From the NCBI RefSeq assembly GCF_009389715.1, contig NW_024067667.1, forward strand, positions 1,372,001 through 1,436,000: a stretch of DNA of 64,000 nt, given 5' to 3'. This DNA comes from Phoenix dactylifera. Its lineage: Eukaryota > Streptophyta > Magnoliopsida > Arecales > Arecaceae. Below are positions 33,806 to 46,915 of the stretch, piece by piece (position 1 is the stretch's first letter; each line of letters opens with the position of its first letter). The notes under the pieces were generated by a model. It was not told where the DNA came from and made no database searches. It saw only the letters and a program-made list of their open reading frames with translations. The translations under genes were made by a program, and so were the position numbers.

Positions 33806-34878
33806 CATGGAGAGCTAATGATCATTTACATTTTATCATTTATGTACCATTTGATTCGATCTCAGGCCACATCTTCATTTGAAAAAGGATTTCGGTGGTG
33901 TTGGCTTCTAATAGGAAGAACTGACAAGAATCTAAATGCTACAAGGTGAAAACATATCTAATTTAAATTCTCCTAATTGTACAACCAAAATCATTGGTTA
34001 AACTAGAGAATCTGATGCCAAGTGTACAATTTGAGCTATGTAAGGTGTGTACATTCTAAAGGCTCTTAAGATGTGATATTTGTAGTAAGAAATTTTTATT
34101 GGTCATCCTTAAGATGGAAAATATCTACAATTGATCATCCTTTATTCCCTTGAAGGGTAGAAAAGGAATTTTGAAAAAAGGAAATAACTGAAATGGTCCA
34201 ATGAACCAAACTCACATTTTTAACTACTAAGCTTATTTTTTCTTTTTACAATTTTTTTTGTTTCATTTTTTAGAACAATTCTTTGGTGGATAAGGAATTG
34301 ATGTTCCAACCTTTCAAACCTTATATTCTTGTTTTTCTTGTTTCATGTTATTGTATATATCAGGCATAAGAATTTATTGTAAGTGCCCGCACTTACCTTG
34401 AAAAATATAAACGAAATCTGCTTATTTGCAGTGCTCATGCTGATCAAAATCTTTTTTGTTTTACCAACCACTTGTCTAAACATTAACAAAGTCTACCATA
34501 ACATGAGAAATTATGACATGATTTCCTTCATGGTGAATGTCTGTTCGAACATCTTAATTTTCTTCTCTTCTACAGTCAGAGAGGGATAGATGATGCTCAA
34601 CCTGAAATAACCGTACTTTGGAGAACATTTTGTTGAGGAAAGAGACCAAATTGATCTAAGTTATGGTGATAGACGAGACTCCTTTCAAAGACCTTGAGTT
34701 TTTGGTAAGAAGAGAGAAGGGTTTTTGGTAATAAGAGAAAAAACACTATTTGGAAAATCTTTACTCTATTTGAATGTCACTTTCTTGGTATTTACTACCA
34801 TTAATAGTAGAAAACCTTAGAAGACTGTCCTTCAATTTCTGTGAGATTATTGGTTGCATTTAATCTAACCATTTATAT
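33806..34878. other. Intergenic region without recognisable gene
   Basis: AT-rich DNA with only short frames. The last five bases (34874-34878, TATAT) are the left TSD of the next element. Confidence 0.4.
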
Positions 34879-37405
34879 TGTAATACCCATGAAAAAAAAA
34901 AATGGTTTGATGGGCCGGCCCGAAGAAGCCGGGCCCATCTATAAAATACGATCGTGCCCTAGGCACGATCGTGGATGAAGAGAGGAGAATGGGAGAGAGG
35001 GGGGGGGGGGGGGCGGCGTTGGAGGGGATCGTTGGAGAGGCCGATCGCCGGAGGAAACCGAGCGCCGGAGCCGAGAACCAGTCGGCCGTGGAGGAAGCCG
35101 GAAAGCCTCTCCTCCCTTCCCCACAAACCGGGAGAAAAACTTTGGACCCGTGCGGGGAAAATCCGAGTTTCCTCTCCGATTCCTCGCCGGAAAGATCACC
35201 GGAGCACCTCGTCGGGCTGAGGTAAGTGCAGCACCTTCCCTTGCACTCCATTTACTAGGTTTAGGGCCGGTGAGATCGCCGGAGAAGAGTCCGAAACTGG
35301 GATACCCTGTTTTGGCTTCTCTTTTTCGGATCTTGCCGCCGCCGCCGGCCGCCGGTTGGTCGGGATCCATGGTATTGGGGGTCGGTCGGGTCTATGTGAG
35401 GGTCGGAGAGAGTTTTCTAGGCTGTGTATGTGATGAGGGAGGGTGGATCCGAGGTCTTCTTCCTCGGGATCCCATCCTCTCCTCCTCTTCCCCTCGTCGG
35501 TTGGCCACCGGCGGCAGCGACGGCGGTTAGGTGCCGTCGGGTGGGGGCCGAGCCACTGTCAGTGGCCTTTCCGTGGAAGAAATGGAGGAAGGGGGAGGGG
35601 ACAGTGTTGGTTGGAAAGAGGAAGAAGAAGAAGAAGAAGGAGGAGGAGGAGAGAAAATAAGAATATAATAATAATAATAATAAGAGGAGAAGGAAAAGAA
35701 GAAGAAGAGGAAGAGACTTCTTCTTCTCTCTTTCTCTTGGCCGGCCACCATCGCCGGTGACTGCAGTAGGGGTGGCCGGTGATGGTTCGACCAATGGTGG
35801 CCGAGGATTGGGCAGGTGGCGGCTGCTGCCCTTGGGCCAAGAAATGGGGAAGGGGAGATGTATTCCCAACCATGAAGAGAGAGGAATCATCCATTCTGTT
35901 GGTCTCTTTATCGGGACCGGCCATCATCGCCGGCGTGGCAGCGGCCACGGCTGGCGACGACGTAGGCCGGTGGTACAAGATGGGAGTCGGGCTATCCCGA
36001 CTGCCCTAGATCTGGGAGGATTGAGATGTTTGGGGACCTGATGATGGACCCCATAACAGATGAGAATTATAGTTCAGAATATTTTAATATTAAATAATTT
36101 AGTTTGTGATTTATAATTGATGTTGTAGGGGAAGAGTCAGCGGTGCCACGAGGTTTTGATCAGGGGACTCAGCACCCCAGCTCGTAGGTTGTAATCCAGA
36201 TCTGTGTTTGAGTCTGTCTACAATTTCTGTAAGAATCCTTGTACGCCAATCCTACATGATATACATATTTTTGCACTATATATGTTTGATATGCTATGAT
36301 CCAGACAAAGCAAAATAGTTTTATATTTAATTATATTTTGATCGTGTTGGCTTGTGGTTGGTAGTGTGATGGATGCTTGTATGTGTATAACTTATACCTG
36401 CATAATTGAATTTATGGATGTGGTGGTATGGACTAACCATGTTATAGTGATTGCCCTGTCACGGGCCGGAAACGTGACCATGGTTAGTCTAGGCCGGAAA
36501 TAAAGTAAATAAAAGGGATTGATGTGTGGATGTGAAATTGATTAAATGAACATTGACTTTGGGCCGTCTCGTTATTATGGGTTTGCCCGTCACAGGCTCT
36601 AAGTGTGACACTATTGGTTTGCCCGTCACAGGCTCTAAGTGTGACAATGTTGGTTTGCCCGTCACAGGCTCTAAGTGTGACAATGTTGGTTTGCCCGTCA
36701 CAGACTCTAAGTGTGACAATGTTGGTTTGCCCGTCACAGGCTCTAAGTGTGACACTATTGGTTTGCCCTGTCACGGGCTGGAAACGTGACCGGGATTTGG
36801 CCCAAAGTCGGAAAGATAATTGATCCGGATCAAGTTAATATAGAATGGAAAGAAAAAGGTATTGAAAACATTAATGAAGATTTATGAGCTATCGTATGCT
36901 ATATCATTCTTGCGTAGTTGGACTTTCATTGATATTTGACGTACATACTTATATTGATTATTCGAGCCTTTTGATAGCCGGTTTATGATTTCATGAAATG
37001 TGCATCGATTTATCGTGGCTTTCAAATTCATATTATTATTGTGTTGGTATGGATGTGTAGGGATTCTTACTGGGCTGTAAAGCTCACCCCCTTTTCTTCT
37101 TTTTCTTTACCAGAGTTGCAGGATGCATAGTTTTGGATGGGATGGGCGCAGAGTGCGAGCACCAGAGTCATTAGTTAGTTAGTTGTTTATCCTTCTTTGA
37201 TGTCGATGAACATTTGAAGAGCTTGTAAATGAACTAATTTGTTTATTTTGGACATGTCGGACTGCTCTATTTGAATTACTAGATTAATTGTGGATTTATT
37301 AGAATTTTTGTTAATCATAGGCCTTGCATGATCTTTAGGGCACTGCTCTAGGGCTCATGCGGCCGGTCGCGTACCGGACCCGGGTGCTGGGTTCGGGGCG
37401 TGACA
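34879..37405 (+). repeat. 5' LTR of the LARD-like element
   Basis: Begins TGTAATACCCATG and ends GGGGCGTGACA. A TATA box (CTATAAAATACG, 34939-34950) runs straight into a perfect 11-bp-arm hairpin (34948-34972), preceded by GGGCCGGCCCGAAGAAGCC-type palindromes. It contains G-runs near 34998, GAA runs near 35617-35640, and a 36-bp minisatellite at about 36590-36778. ORFs up to 157 aa on both strands are compositional. Confidence 0.93.
36590..36778. repeat. 36-bp minisatellite in the LARD-like LTR
   Basis: Five copies of a 36-bp unit with core GGTTTGCCCGTCACAGGCTC. The unit length is a multiple of three, so every frame gives a 12-residue repeat; these are not genes. The 3' LTR copy is at about 41045-41233. 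Confidence 0.92.
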
Positions 37406-39339
37406 GAGTGGTATCAGAGCTTAAGGTTAACGTATCCTAGGGTTTATGTTCAGGTGAGTATCAGTGGAGAACTATGATAGAAAAACTATCAGAGATTTGG
37501 TTTATAATCACTTGAGATTGTAACAAGAATGATATTATAATCTAAGGTTTAAGACCACTAGGAACTGTGGCCTTAGTGGCATTAAAGTTTGAGGTTTAAG
37601 ATTATTGGAAAATGTGACCAGTTGGAATCTAAGCATATGTTTAAGATCACTAGGGATCGTGACAGAAATATATCATAGCTTAAGGTTATGATCACTTTGG
37701 ACATGACAATTAAATTCAGTGCTTAAGCTGTAAGATCACTTGGCATTGTGATAAAATGTATGCATCGGTTTGGTTTTTGATGCATACGGAAGGAAAGTAT
37801 AAATTGTTTTTGATCATGATAAGAGAGGTTTGACCTAAGATAAGTGTAGGTCAACAATGGCATATCGAGTATACCATGTTCAGATATTATTTAAATGATT
37901 TGAAAGTTCAAATTTGATTTGGGTTTTGATGTGATCATACTTTTGGTTTTGCTGCTAATTATTAGAGTGGGATTTGTACGTTGATTTAGTATTGGAGTAA
38001 GCTAAGGAGATTTCATAATATTGAAAGGAACGTTCTTCGAAGTTGAAAATGTATCTGGATTAAATCTGGTGTTGGCATGTTGGATATTGCAAATAGGTCT
38101 ATTTCCTATGGATGTATTTGATTATTTTGAGGCCATAGAGTATGCATATTGATGGGAAATTCTAATTATTTGAATTCTCATGTTTGGATTGGGCTATTGG
38201 ATTTACTTATAATTGTAGAAGACTAATTGATGCGTTAATGTAAAACTCAAGCCTAAGTTTAAGATTTGAGCAGGGATCTTTTGTCATTATTGATGAAGCC
38301 ACTAATAAATGTCATATTGAGTAGAGACTTCGGTCATGAGATGCTTACATGAATTATCATATATAGCATTACTGATGGATGTTAAGAATCTTGGTGAAGG
38401 AAGATCAGGAGATCGATCGAGTTAAATTCTAATCATAGTGTATTGGCTCAATGACTTCTAACCCATTGAATTTGAAGTAAATTCTGTTGGAAGGAAAATC
38501 AATGTAGATCTTCTAATTAAATTGCTAAAGGAATACAAGAATTACCTCCCTTTAAATTAAACTTAGATATTTTGGATTCTAAGAAGATTGTGGAGATCAC
38601 ATAGTGACCTTAAACTTGACTAAAGGATCGGGGGTTAGTTATGGTATGTACACTCTATAAATTGAGGACAAAAAGATCTAAAGGTTTTGCTCTAGTTCTA
38701 CTTGGAAATTTGAAACTTGGAGTTTCTTAGTCTCAATGCAAAGTGATACTTTAGTCAGAAATCATTTTGTGACTTTAAAGAATTGAATGAATTAAATCAG
38801 AGTGTGCAGCGGAAGTGTGGTGGTTTGACTTATTTTGAAACTAGTTAAGATCATTAATATTTGATCTAAAAGGCATTATGATGAAATACTTGAGTTAGTT
38901 TCAGGAGAATGTTGTTGATTCTATGGATCTCTTATTTGTTGGAATGATGTGGGAGAAAGAAAAGAAAAATGATTATAGAATATTAAGAGCATTTGATACT
39001 AAAGATTTCTCCTATTTCTGTTAAGACAATTATGATCTCTATGTAGAATCAAGGAAAATTAATTTCTTTGGGATATAATTATGGCATTTTAATCCAAGGT
39101 TGGGCGTTTGGAATTCTTTCGAAGGAGATCAAAAGAACTTACTACGTGTGGTAAAAAAAAAAAAGAAAGGATCAAGTTGTAAGATGCTGTGATTTTTGTA
39201 TGTCAAAATCTTGTGAGTAGTTACTCCGAGAGGGAGACTATTTAAGATCTCAGGGATGATATGATGGATGCATATTTTTAAAGTTTGAGGCTTCAAGTAA
39301 GTTAATTTCGAGGACGAAATTTTTTTAGGGGGGAGAGTA
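37406..39339 (+). other. Non-coding interior of the LARD-like element
   Basis: PBS TGGTATCAGAGC at 37409-37420, polypurine tract AGGGGGGAGAG at about 39327-39337. No frame of note lies between them. Parts (GTGCAGCGGAAGTGTGG near 38798) resemble the non-coding interiors of the two other gypsy-type elements, but more weakly. Confidence 0.85.
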
Positions 39340-41860
39340 TGTAATACCCATGAAAAAAAAATGGTTTGATGGGCCGGCCCGAAGAAGCCGGGCCCATCTA
39401 TAAAATACGATCGTGCCCTAGGCACGATCGTGGATGAAGAGAGGAGAATGGGAGAGAGGGGGGGGGGGCGGCGGCGTTGGAGGGGATCGTTGGAGAGGCC
39501 GATCGCCGGAGGAAACCGAGCGCCGGAGCCGAGAACCAGTCGGCCGTGGAGGAAGCCGGAAAGCCTCTCCTCCCTTCCCCACAAACCGGGAGAAAAACTT
39601 TGGACCCGTGCGGGGAAAATCCGAGTTTCCTCTCCGATTCCTCGCCGGAAAGATCACCGGAGCACCTCGTCGGGCTGAGGTAAGTGCAGCACCTTCCCTT
39701 GCACTCCATTTACTAGGTTTAGGGCCGGTGAGATCGCCGGAGAAGAGTCCGAAATAGGGATACCCTGTTTTGGCTTCTCTTTTTCGGATCTTGCCGCCGC
39801 CGCCGGCCACCGGTTGGTCGGGATCCATGGTATTGGGGGTCGGTCGGGTCTATGTGAGGGTCGGAGAGAGTTTTCTAGGCTGTGTATGTGATGAGGGAGG
39901 GTGGATCCGAGGTCTTCTTCCTCGGGATCCCATCCTCTCCTCCTCTTCCCCTCGTCGGTTGGCCACCGGCGGCAGCGACGGCGGTTGGGTGCCGTCGGGT
40001 GGGGGCCGAGCCACTGTCAGTGGCCTTTCCGTGGAAGAAATGGAGGAAGGGGGAGGGGACAGTGTTGGTTGGAAAGAGGAAGAAGAAGAAGAAGGAGGAG
40101 GAGGAGAGAAAATAAGAATATAATAATAATAATAATAAGAGGAGAAGGAAAAGAAGAAGAAGAGGAAGAGACTTCTTCTTCTCTCTTTCTCTTGGCCGGC
40201 CACCATCGCCGGTGACTGCAGTAGGGGTGGCCGGTGATGGTTCGACCAATGGTGGCCGAGGATTGGGCAGGTGGCGGCTGCTGCCCTTGGGCCAAGAAAT
40301 GGGGAAGGGGAGATGTATTCCCAACCATGAAGAGAGAGGAATCATCCATTCTGTTGGTCTCTTTATCGGGACCGGCCATCATCGCCGGCGTGGCAGCGGC
40401 CACGGCTGGCGACGACGTAGGCCGGTGGTACAAGATGGGAGTCGGGCTATCCCGACTGCCCTAGATCTGGGAGGATTGAGATGTTTGGGGACCTGATGAT
40501 GGACCCCATAACAGATGAGAATTATAGTTCAGAATATTTTAATATTAAATAATTTAGTTTGTGATTTATAATTGATGTTGTAGGGGAAGAGTCAGCGGTG
40601 CCACGAGGTTTTGATCAGGGGACTTAGCACCCCAGCTCGTAGGTTGTAATCCAGATCTGTGTTTGAGTCTGTCTACAATTTCTGTAAGAATCCTTGTACG
40701 CCAATCCTACATGATATACATATTTTTGCACTATATATGTTTGATATGCTATGATCCAGACAAAGCAAAATAGTTTTATATTTAATTATATTTTGATCGT
40801 GTTGGCTTGTGGTTGGTAGTGTGATGGATGCTTGTATGTGTATAACTTATACCTGCATAATTGAATTTATGGATGTGGTGGTATGGACTAACCATGTTAT
40901 AGTGATTGCCCTGTCACGGGCCGGAAACGTGACCATGGTTAGTCTAGGCCGGAAATAAAGTAAATAAAAGGGATTGATGTGTGGATGTGAAATTGATTAG
41001 ATGAACATTGACTTTGGGCCGTCTCGTTATTATGGGTTTGCCCGTCACAGGCTCTAAGTGTGACACTATTGGTTTGCCCGTCACAGGCTCTAAGTGTGAC
41101 AATGTTGGTTTGCCCGTCACAGGCTCTAAGTGTGACAATGTTGGTTTGCCCGTCACAGACTCTAAGTGTGACAATGTTGGTTTGCCCGTCACAGGCTCTA
41201 AGTGTGACACTATTGGTTTGCCCTGTCACGGGCTGGAAACGTGACCGGGATTTGGCCCAAAGTCGGAAAGATAATTGATCCGAATCAAGTTAATATAGAA
41301 TGGAAAGAAAAAGGCATTGAAAACATTAATGAAGATTTATGAGCTATCGTATGCTATATCATTCTTGCGTAGTTGGACTTTCATTGATATTTGACGTACA
41401 TACTTATATTGATTATTCGAGCCTTTTGATAGCCGGTTTATGATTTCATGAAATGTGCATCGATTTGTCGTGGCTTTCAAATTCATATTATTATTGTGTT
41501 GGTATGGATGTGTAGGGATTCTTACTGGGCTGTAAAGCTCACCCCCTTTTCTTCTTTTTCTTTACCAGAGTTGCAGGATGCATAGTTTTGGATGGGATGG
41601 GCGCAGAGTGCGAGCACCAGAGTCATTAGTTAGTTAGTTGTTTATCCTTCTTTGATGTCGATGAACATTTGAAGAGCTTGTAAATGAACTAATTTGTTTA
41701 TTTTGGACATGTCGGACTGCTCTATTTGAATTACTAGATTAATTGTGGATTTATTAGAATTTTTGTTAATCATAGGCCTTGCATGATCTTTAGGGCACTG
41801 CTCTAGGGCTCATGCGGCCGGTCGCGTACCGGACCCGGGTGCTGGATTCGGGGCGTGACA
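39340..41860 (+). repeat. 3' LTR of the LARD-like element
   Basis: Nearly identical to 34879-37405, including hairpin and minisatellite. Right TSD TATAT at 41861-41865. Confidence 0.93.
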
Positions 41861-41865
41861 TATAT

Positions 41866-42744
41866 GGAGGTGCTATCTACCCTCTGAGACTTTAATCTTG
41901 TAGTGTGGTTTTGCTATGCATGTACTTGTGTACACATCCCATCTTTCTGTTACATCTACATTTTTCTTTCTTGGTGAAAACACTTAATCTTGGCATTACT
42001 AAATGATCCATAACTAGATCCATTTTCGAACGTTAAGAATCGAGAAAATGACGCAAGACAGATCTTAAATGGAGCTTTGGAACCTTTTTCTAAGATAAAA
42101 ATTGCGAACAACCTTCTTGACCGATATCTACTTCCCCCTCCCCCCATCGGATTTGATGTCTATGAATATCCTTATATATGTTCATGAGCTCTTGGAGTAG
42201 TATATTGGGTCCTTTCTCTTTTAGGGGGCTTGTTTAGATGCTAGCTGCTCTGATCTCCCTGAACCACGCCATCTCCAGCCCCATGCACTTGCAACTCATA
42301 GAGGCGGCAAGTACTCAATGCCCCACAACTATCAAAATAATGTGGGGTTGAAACATGAGAGCGCCTGCCTCCAAGAAAGATATTATACATCTTGCAAAGA
42401 AAGATATTGATGAGCACTAATAAGTAACTACTAGTGAAACAAAAGGAAACTCTTGTATTATATAGAAAACAGAAGACAATTATGGAATTAGGCATTCTCT
42501 CATATTATTACCAATTTACCATGATGTACATAAACTTACTCAATTGGAACAACTTGTGAGAATTTCTATATCTCTGCTTAAATTGGATGATCTTTGATGT
42601 TTCAAATGTGTAATTATACATATTATTGGACTAGAAATGATTTTCCTATTTGTAATTATACATAAAATCGGCATAGCAATAATGCTTCTGTTTTGTAATT
42701 GTACATATGATTTGGCTAGCATAACAGTTGTTTGCCTGCTGACT
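41866..42744. other. 3' flank of gene 2
   Basis: No recognised gene. Frames of 63 to 84 codons on the minus strand (41956-42147, 42241-42495, 42540-42752) show no family signature. Confidence 0.4.
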
Positions 42745-43170
42745 TTAACCATTGGTCATCCACTCAATTGCTGTGTCTACAACGGAGGAGAGAGATCTAC
42801 GGTGCTTGCTTAGTCCAACACTACCAGAAAAAACATGAAAGCACTCGAGCTCTGATGTGGTTTCTGCTACACTCTCCAGTAGCTTATCCATTTCCAAATT
42901 CTTGAATAACTGTATATAATTTCTGTGAGATTTTATCATCCAAATTGCTTGTTCAATAACAAACCTTCTTATTCTCGGAACCTTAATTTCTGGGTAACTG
43001 TATTCTTTTAGTATCTGTACCAGCTTCTCCACAAGGTCAGTCTCTTTAATGCCGGCTCGTTCAAGTTCCTCAGCATATTCTGTAGGACCCATGAATTTGC
43101 AGATCTGTGTGGCAAGCCCAATTGATACCTCTAGTAGTTTCTCTTTCTCAACCATAATAGCTTTCAACAC
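42745..43170 (-). CDS. Gene 2, exon 2 (C-terminal 141 residues)
   Basis: Acceptor CTTCTACAG|GTGTTG on the minus strand, phase 0, continuing PT then VLKAIMVEKEKLLEV. It contains YPEIKVPRIRRFVIEQ, TSELECFHVFSGSVGLSKH and SSVVDTAIEWMTNG. Same exon length as gene 1 and most residues shared, which marks it as functional or only recently relaxed. Confidence 0.9.
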   Translation of the reverse strand: MLKAIMVEKEKLLEVSIGLATQICKFMGPTEYAEELERAGIKETDLVEKLVQILKEYSYPEIKVPRIRRFVIEQAIWMIKSHRNYIQLFKNLEMDKLLESVAETTSELECFHVFSGSVGLSKHRRSLSSVVDTAIEWMTNG

Positions 43171-44063
43171 CTGTAGAAGAAGCAATAAGGTTGAATTATG
43201 TATTAGAATTCTGCATTTCTCTTAGTGGGAAAGGAGATGGAGTGCTCATAAATTTCATATTTTTGTAGATTAAGTTCCGAAAGCTATTTCATGTTTCAAG
43301 CCCTCTACCCTAAATCCTTCTGAAATAACAGTACTTATTCTCAATAACAATCACTACCTTTTAGCGTGTCTATAAATCAGGAAGAAAATTTGTTGTGTTA
43401 ATTTTCATGTTATGTGACAATATTAGATATTTTGTTTAAGTTTTTCCTTTCTTTTACTATTTGTGACCAAAATAGCACTGCTTGTCTTTATATGCTAGTT
43501 CTTCAGAAACCTCTATAATATATAACTGAAGCAAAAGCAGTCCACAAACAGGTTTCGACTAAGTTTATTCTACCAAATGATTTTAAAAAACTACCTAAGT
43601 TTATATGGAAAAAAGACAAAATTTAAACAAATAACAATCATGTAACTGCCATCAGTCGTTTTAGTAAATCTTTGTTTAAAAAATATCCTAACGGTGCATT
43701 AAAGTAAATATTAGACAAATCATGTGTACCAAACTCCCACTCTTATGTTTAACTGATGTTATCTCCTTCCTAACTTTATTCTGCAGGACTCCTTTTGATT
43801 ATTGATAAATCCGTAATCTTTTATTCCTAAACATGTATTTGCACATTTTAATACTTGGTTTTTTTTTGTGTATGTAGAGAGAGAATATGCTTTGGAGTAT
43901 ATGGACCAAATTGCTTCCTTGGAAAGATCAACAATAGCACATGCAAAATGAAAATCAACACTATCGATAATGATATTTGATATCTAAATTTCCAAGGAAA
44001 AAAAGAGAGGAAAGACTCATTTGGAAGTCCTAACAATGCATCTAATGGATTGACAATGAACAA

Positions 44064-44246
44064 TGTTAATGTAACTAACTTGTAATATTAATAGAGTTGT
44101 TATCATAGGCAAAGTCTGTTATAGAGTTGTTATCATACTCAAATTCTATTACATTTAGGCCTATATATACACCCTGTACATAATATTGTAACTTTGTAAG
44201 CAAGCAATAATTGACAGAGATTTCATTTTCTTTCCCTGTTTTAACA
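44064..44246 (+). mobile_element. Copia-like solo LTR, 183 bp, in gene 2 intron
   Basis: Starts TGTTAATGTAAC and ends CCTGTTTTAACA (6-bp inverted ends TGTTAA/TTAACA). Flanked by perfect AACAA (44059-44063 and 44247-44251). It has a TATATATACACCCTGTACA promoter-like block and an internal direct repeat TAGAGTTGTTATCATA, typical of short Copia LTRs. Confidence 0.78.
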
Positions 44247-45475
44247 AACAATTCTAGTGGCATGTTGATTCATAGTTTTTTTGGGTAATTGATTCATAGT
44301 TTAGAAAGATTCCAGTTCAATTTAGTTTAATTGCAGCTTCTTTAAGTTTGAAGAAGTCTAGTCAATATTGACTATTTGAATTCTCAATAATAGAATCTAT
44401 GATATAGTTTAGCTTACAGATTGTACATGCATTTTCTCTCTAGTTGACGCAAATATTATTTAAGATATTAGGCAGTTTAACATAGATGATGATCAAAGGC
44501 ATGACTTTTGATTTAAAAGAATTTTATAGGGGAAGAATATTTTAGGTCAAATGCTCTCATTATATCATTCATGAATTGAGGTACTATACCATGCTGGCCT
44601 CTATCTTAAGGTGGCACCATTGCAGTATTTATCCCCTATAAACATGGTATTGTGTTATGTACCATTGTAGCATTTGTGTTGGTCTATGTCGTTGTATGTT
44701 TGTTTGGCATGCTTCAGCATGGATCAGTAAGGCCTAGTACAAACCAATTTCAACTGCCACAAAATTCCACATAGCTGGGCACATGATTGGCACAGTTGTA
44801 CATGGTATGTAAAATGCTAGCCTATGATCAGCATGGCACATACATATATACATGGATACATCCATATCAAGCATTAGTTTTCTTTTTGTAAATGCTTGAC
44901 AATTTATAACCAACGATGGACCATCCATTTGAAGACCGAGACTATTGAATATGATCTATCCATAAAAAGTAACTAGAAACGAAGATCTTATATTCCAAAA
45001 ATGAAGATTTTATAGTATGATACTATGTTTTCTATGATCTAATCTTCAAAACCTATTAAATTCAGATCTATCAGTATTTTAAGATGTGTGCATCATGATC
45101 AATAAGTGTATTTTCAATTTATATGTTCTCTCATGGAATTTATCATACTAATGTAATTAATACATTGATTTTTGTACCCTCTTGATGTGTACATTGGAAT
45201 CTTAAAAAGATATGATATTTTGGTTTGTTGTCATGTTTAAAGATATAGATTATAATCGGTGCCATGGATCTTCGATTTGGATGTCACATCACTGATTTTA
45301 GAATCATTGAATATTTTATTGAAGATTTAATGTGTAGTATTATAAACATAAATAAGTGGAATATATTGGAATTTATGTCGAAACAGTAAGTTTGTTAGTG
45401 TGATTATACATAAGGATGCACGGATACTTTGAGATTTAAGAGTTTAGTAATATTCAATACTTGCATTCAAAGTCT

Positions 45476-45735
45476 GTAAAACTGGTATGACACGAGTACA
45501 GTACAATATGGTCGACACAATATGGTACACACCCCATAACAAGAGATGGTCCTAATACTTTCTTCTCACTCCCAGCCTTGATACTGTCTGAAACTGAGTG
45601 TTACAGATTGGTACTGGTAGTACAGTGCAGTTCCACTCAATTTGGATTGGTACAGACCAGTTCAGGTCATATACATAACCGAAACTTAGTACCATACCGA
45701 TATAGTACGATGCTATTGGTATTGTAGACCTTGCT
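45476..45735. repeat. Degenerate GGTAC/TACCG-rich dispersed repeat
   Basis: Dense TGGTAC, CAGTAC and TACCGATA motifs in both orientations. A similar patch lies near 22430-22560. The family is unknown and the ends are not defined. Confidence 0.4.
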
Positions 45736-46915
45736 TACATTTAAAGGGGTGCCTTGTATTTCAAATAAAGATATGATATGATAATGCAATTAAAGGACAT
45801 TAGGAAATAGGCATTCATGAAATAATCTGATATAACGAAAAGAAGGATTGTTTATAAGTAATGATAGAATCATTTATTGAATAAAAATGTAAGAGTAATG
45901 GACAATGAAAGGAGTTCTATGAATGAATGAATGAACATGGAGAATCTAGAGAGTCGAGGAAAATTTGGCATGGCACAGAATGGGTCCTCTGCAGCTCTGT
46001 TTATGATGCAAAGGCTACTAATGAAAGTACAACATGGAATTGTTCAGCATGAATGAAATACATTATCCTAGATGAATGTCCTAAGATGTGATTTCTGTAA
46101 AATGATTTCCATAGAAAGAATTCTAGAAGAAATGATTTGAGGATGAATATGTTTGTAACTCATGCTCACATATGAAGTGAGCTTTACGTATAGTTGGAAA
46201 CATTTAAAATATAGGTTTAAGATGTGAGCCATGGGAAATTCAAAGAGTTCTAAGAACCTAAGGCTGCAACTTATTAGACTAAAGTTTAAAGTTCTTAAGA
46301 ATTACAAAGTTTTTACTGGAACCGGTTGAAAGAAATTCAGAAACACATTCATTGCATCAACAGCAGCAGCAGTGAAAGCACATCAGGGGATGCTCATGGA
46401 TTTTAGTTTCTGAAAAAGAGTTGTGAGATGAATAATGCTTGATTTTTGGTGAGTCGAATTAATTGAGTCTCTTCCACAATTCCAAAACAGAACTAATTCA
46501 AAAGAAAGAGTTATACAGTTAGCAATAAGCATGATATTTCTGTTCTTCGATACTCTATTTTCCTATTACTTGCACGGAAAGAAAATGTATCCACAAAATA
46601 TACAAGTTGGAAACCTAGGAAGGAAGACTATAACTAATGGAAGAATGGCCTCTTACATCTCAGTTTTTGTGTTTATCTTATTTTTCCTACCCCATTGTTT
46701 TCTTTTGTGCCCTAGGATTTTAAAAAGAATTTTGAGTTTAACAAATTATTTTGGAATGCATGTTATCCATCATCTCTATATTTTCTAAAATCAATTCTTT
46801 TGGCAAGATAGTGTACTTGAACTCTGATGTTTAGTCTAAGTTAAGCAGTTTAAATAAGAAAAGTAGGATAATGGATAATAATAGAAGTATCAAATTAAGA
46901 CAAATAGCAGCTTAC

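Larger units (their letters stand above)
34879..41860 (+). mobile_element. ORF-less gypsy-type LTR retrotransposon (LARD-like), recently inserted
   Basis: LTRs at 34879-37405 (2527 bp) and 39340-41860 (2521 bp), TG...CA, with TSD TATAT on both sides. The LTRs differ by about eleven substitutions, nearly all transitions, plus length changes in a G-run and a GAA-run. PBS at 37409-37420. The interior is only 1.9 kb and has no coding capacity. It ends with TTCGAGGACGAAATTTTTTT and a polypurine tract, exactly as in gypsy elements, so it is a non-autonomous gypsy derivative. Confidence 0.92.
43171..46915 (-). other. Gene 2 intron, 3.75 kb
   Basis: Donor ACT|GTAAGC at 46915 and acceptor CTACAG|GT at 43171. 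Contains a Copia-like solo LTR (44064-44246) and an old GGTAC/TACCG-rich patch (about 45476-45735). The frame 46531-46788 has no recognisable homology. The remainder is AT-rich. Confidence 0.88.

Noticed and set aside
34865..36041. Dense GC-rich ORFs (up to 157 codons) and apparent paired copies at 39129-40496
   Set aside because: They fall in the two LTRs of the LARD-like element. Poly-Ser, poly-Glu and poly-Lys runs come from GAA and CTT repeats.
36590..36778. Possible CRISPR-like array because of regular repeats
   Set aside because: Units are contiguous without spacers, inside a plant LTR, and identical in both LTRs.
36484..36823. 12-residue repeat proteins on both strands
   Set aside because: Produced by a 36-bp minisatellite that is a multiple of three in every frame.
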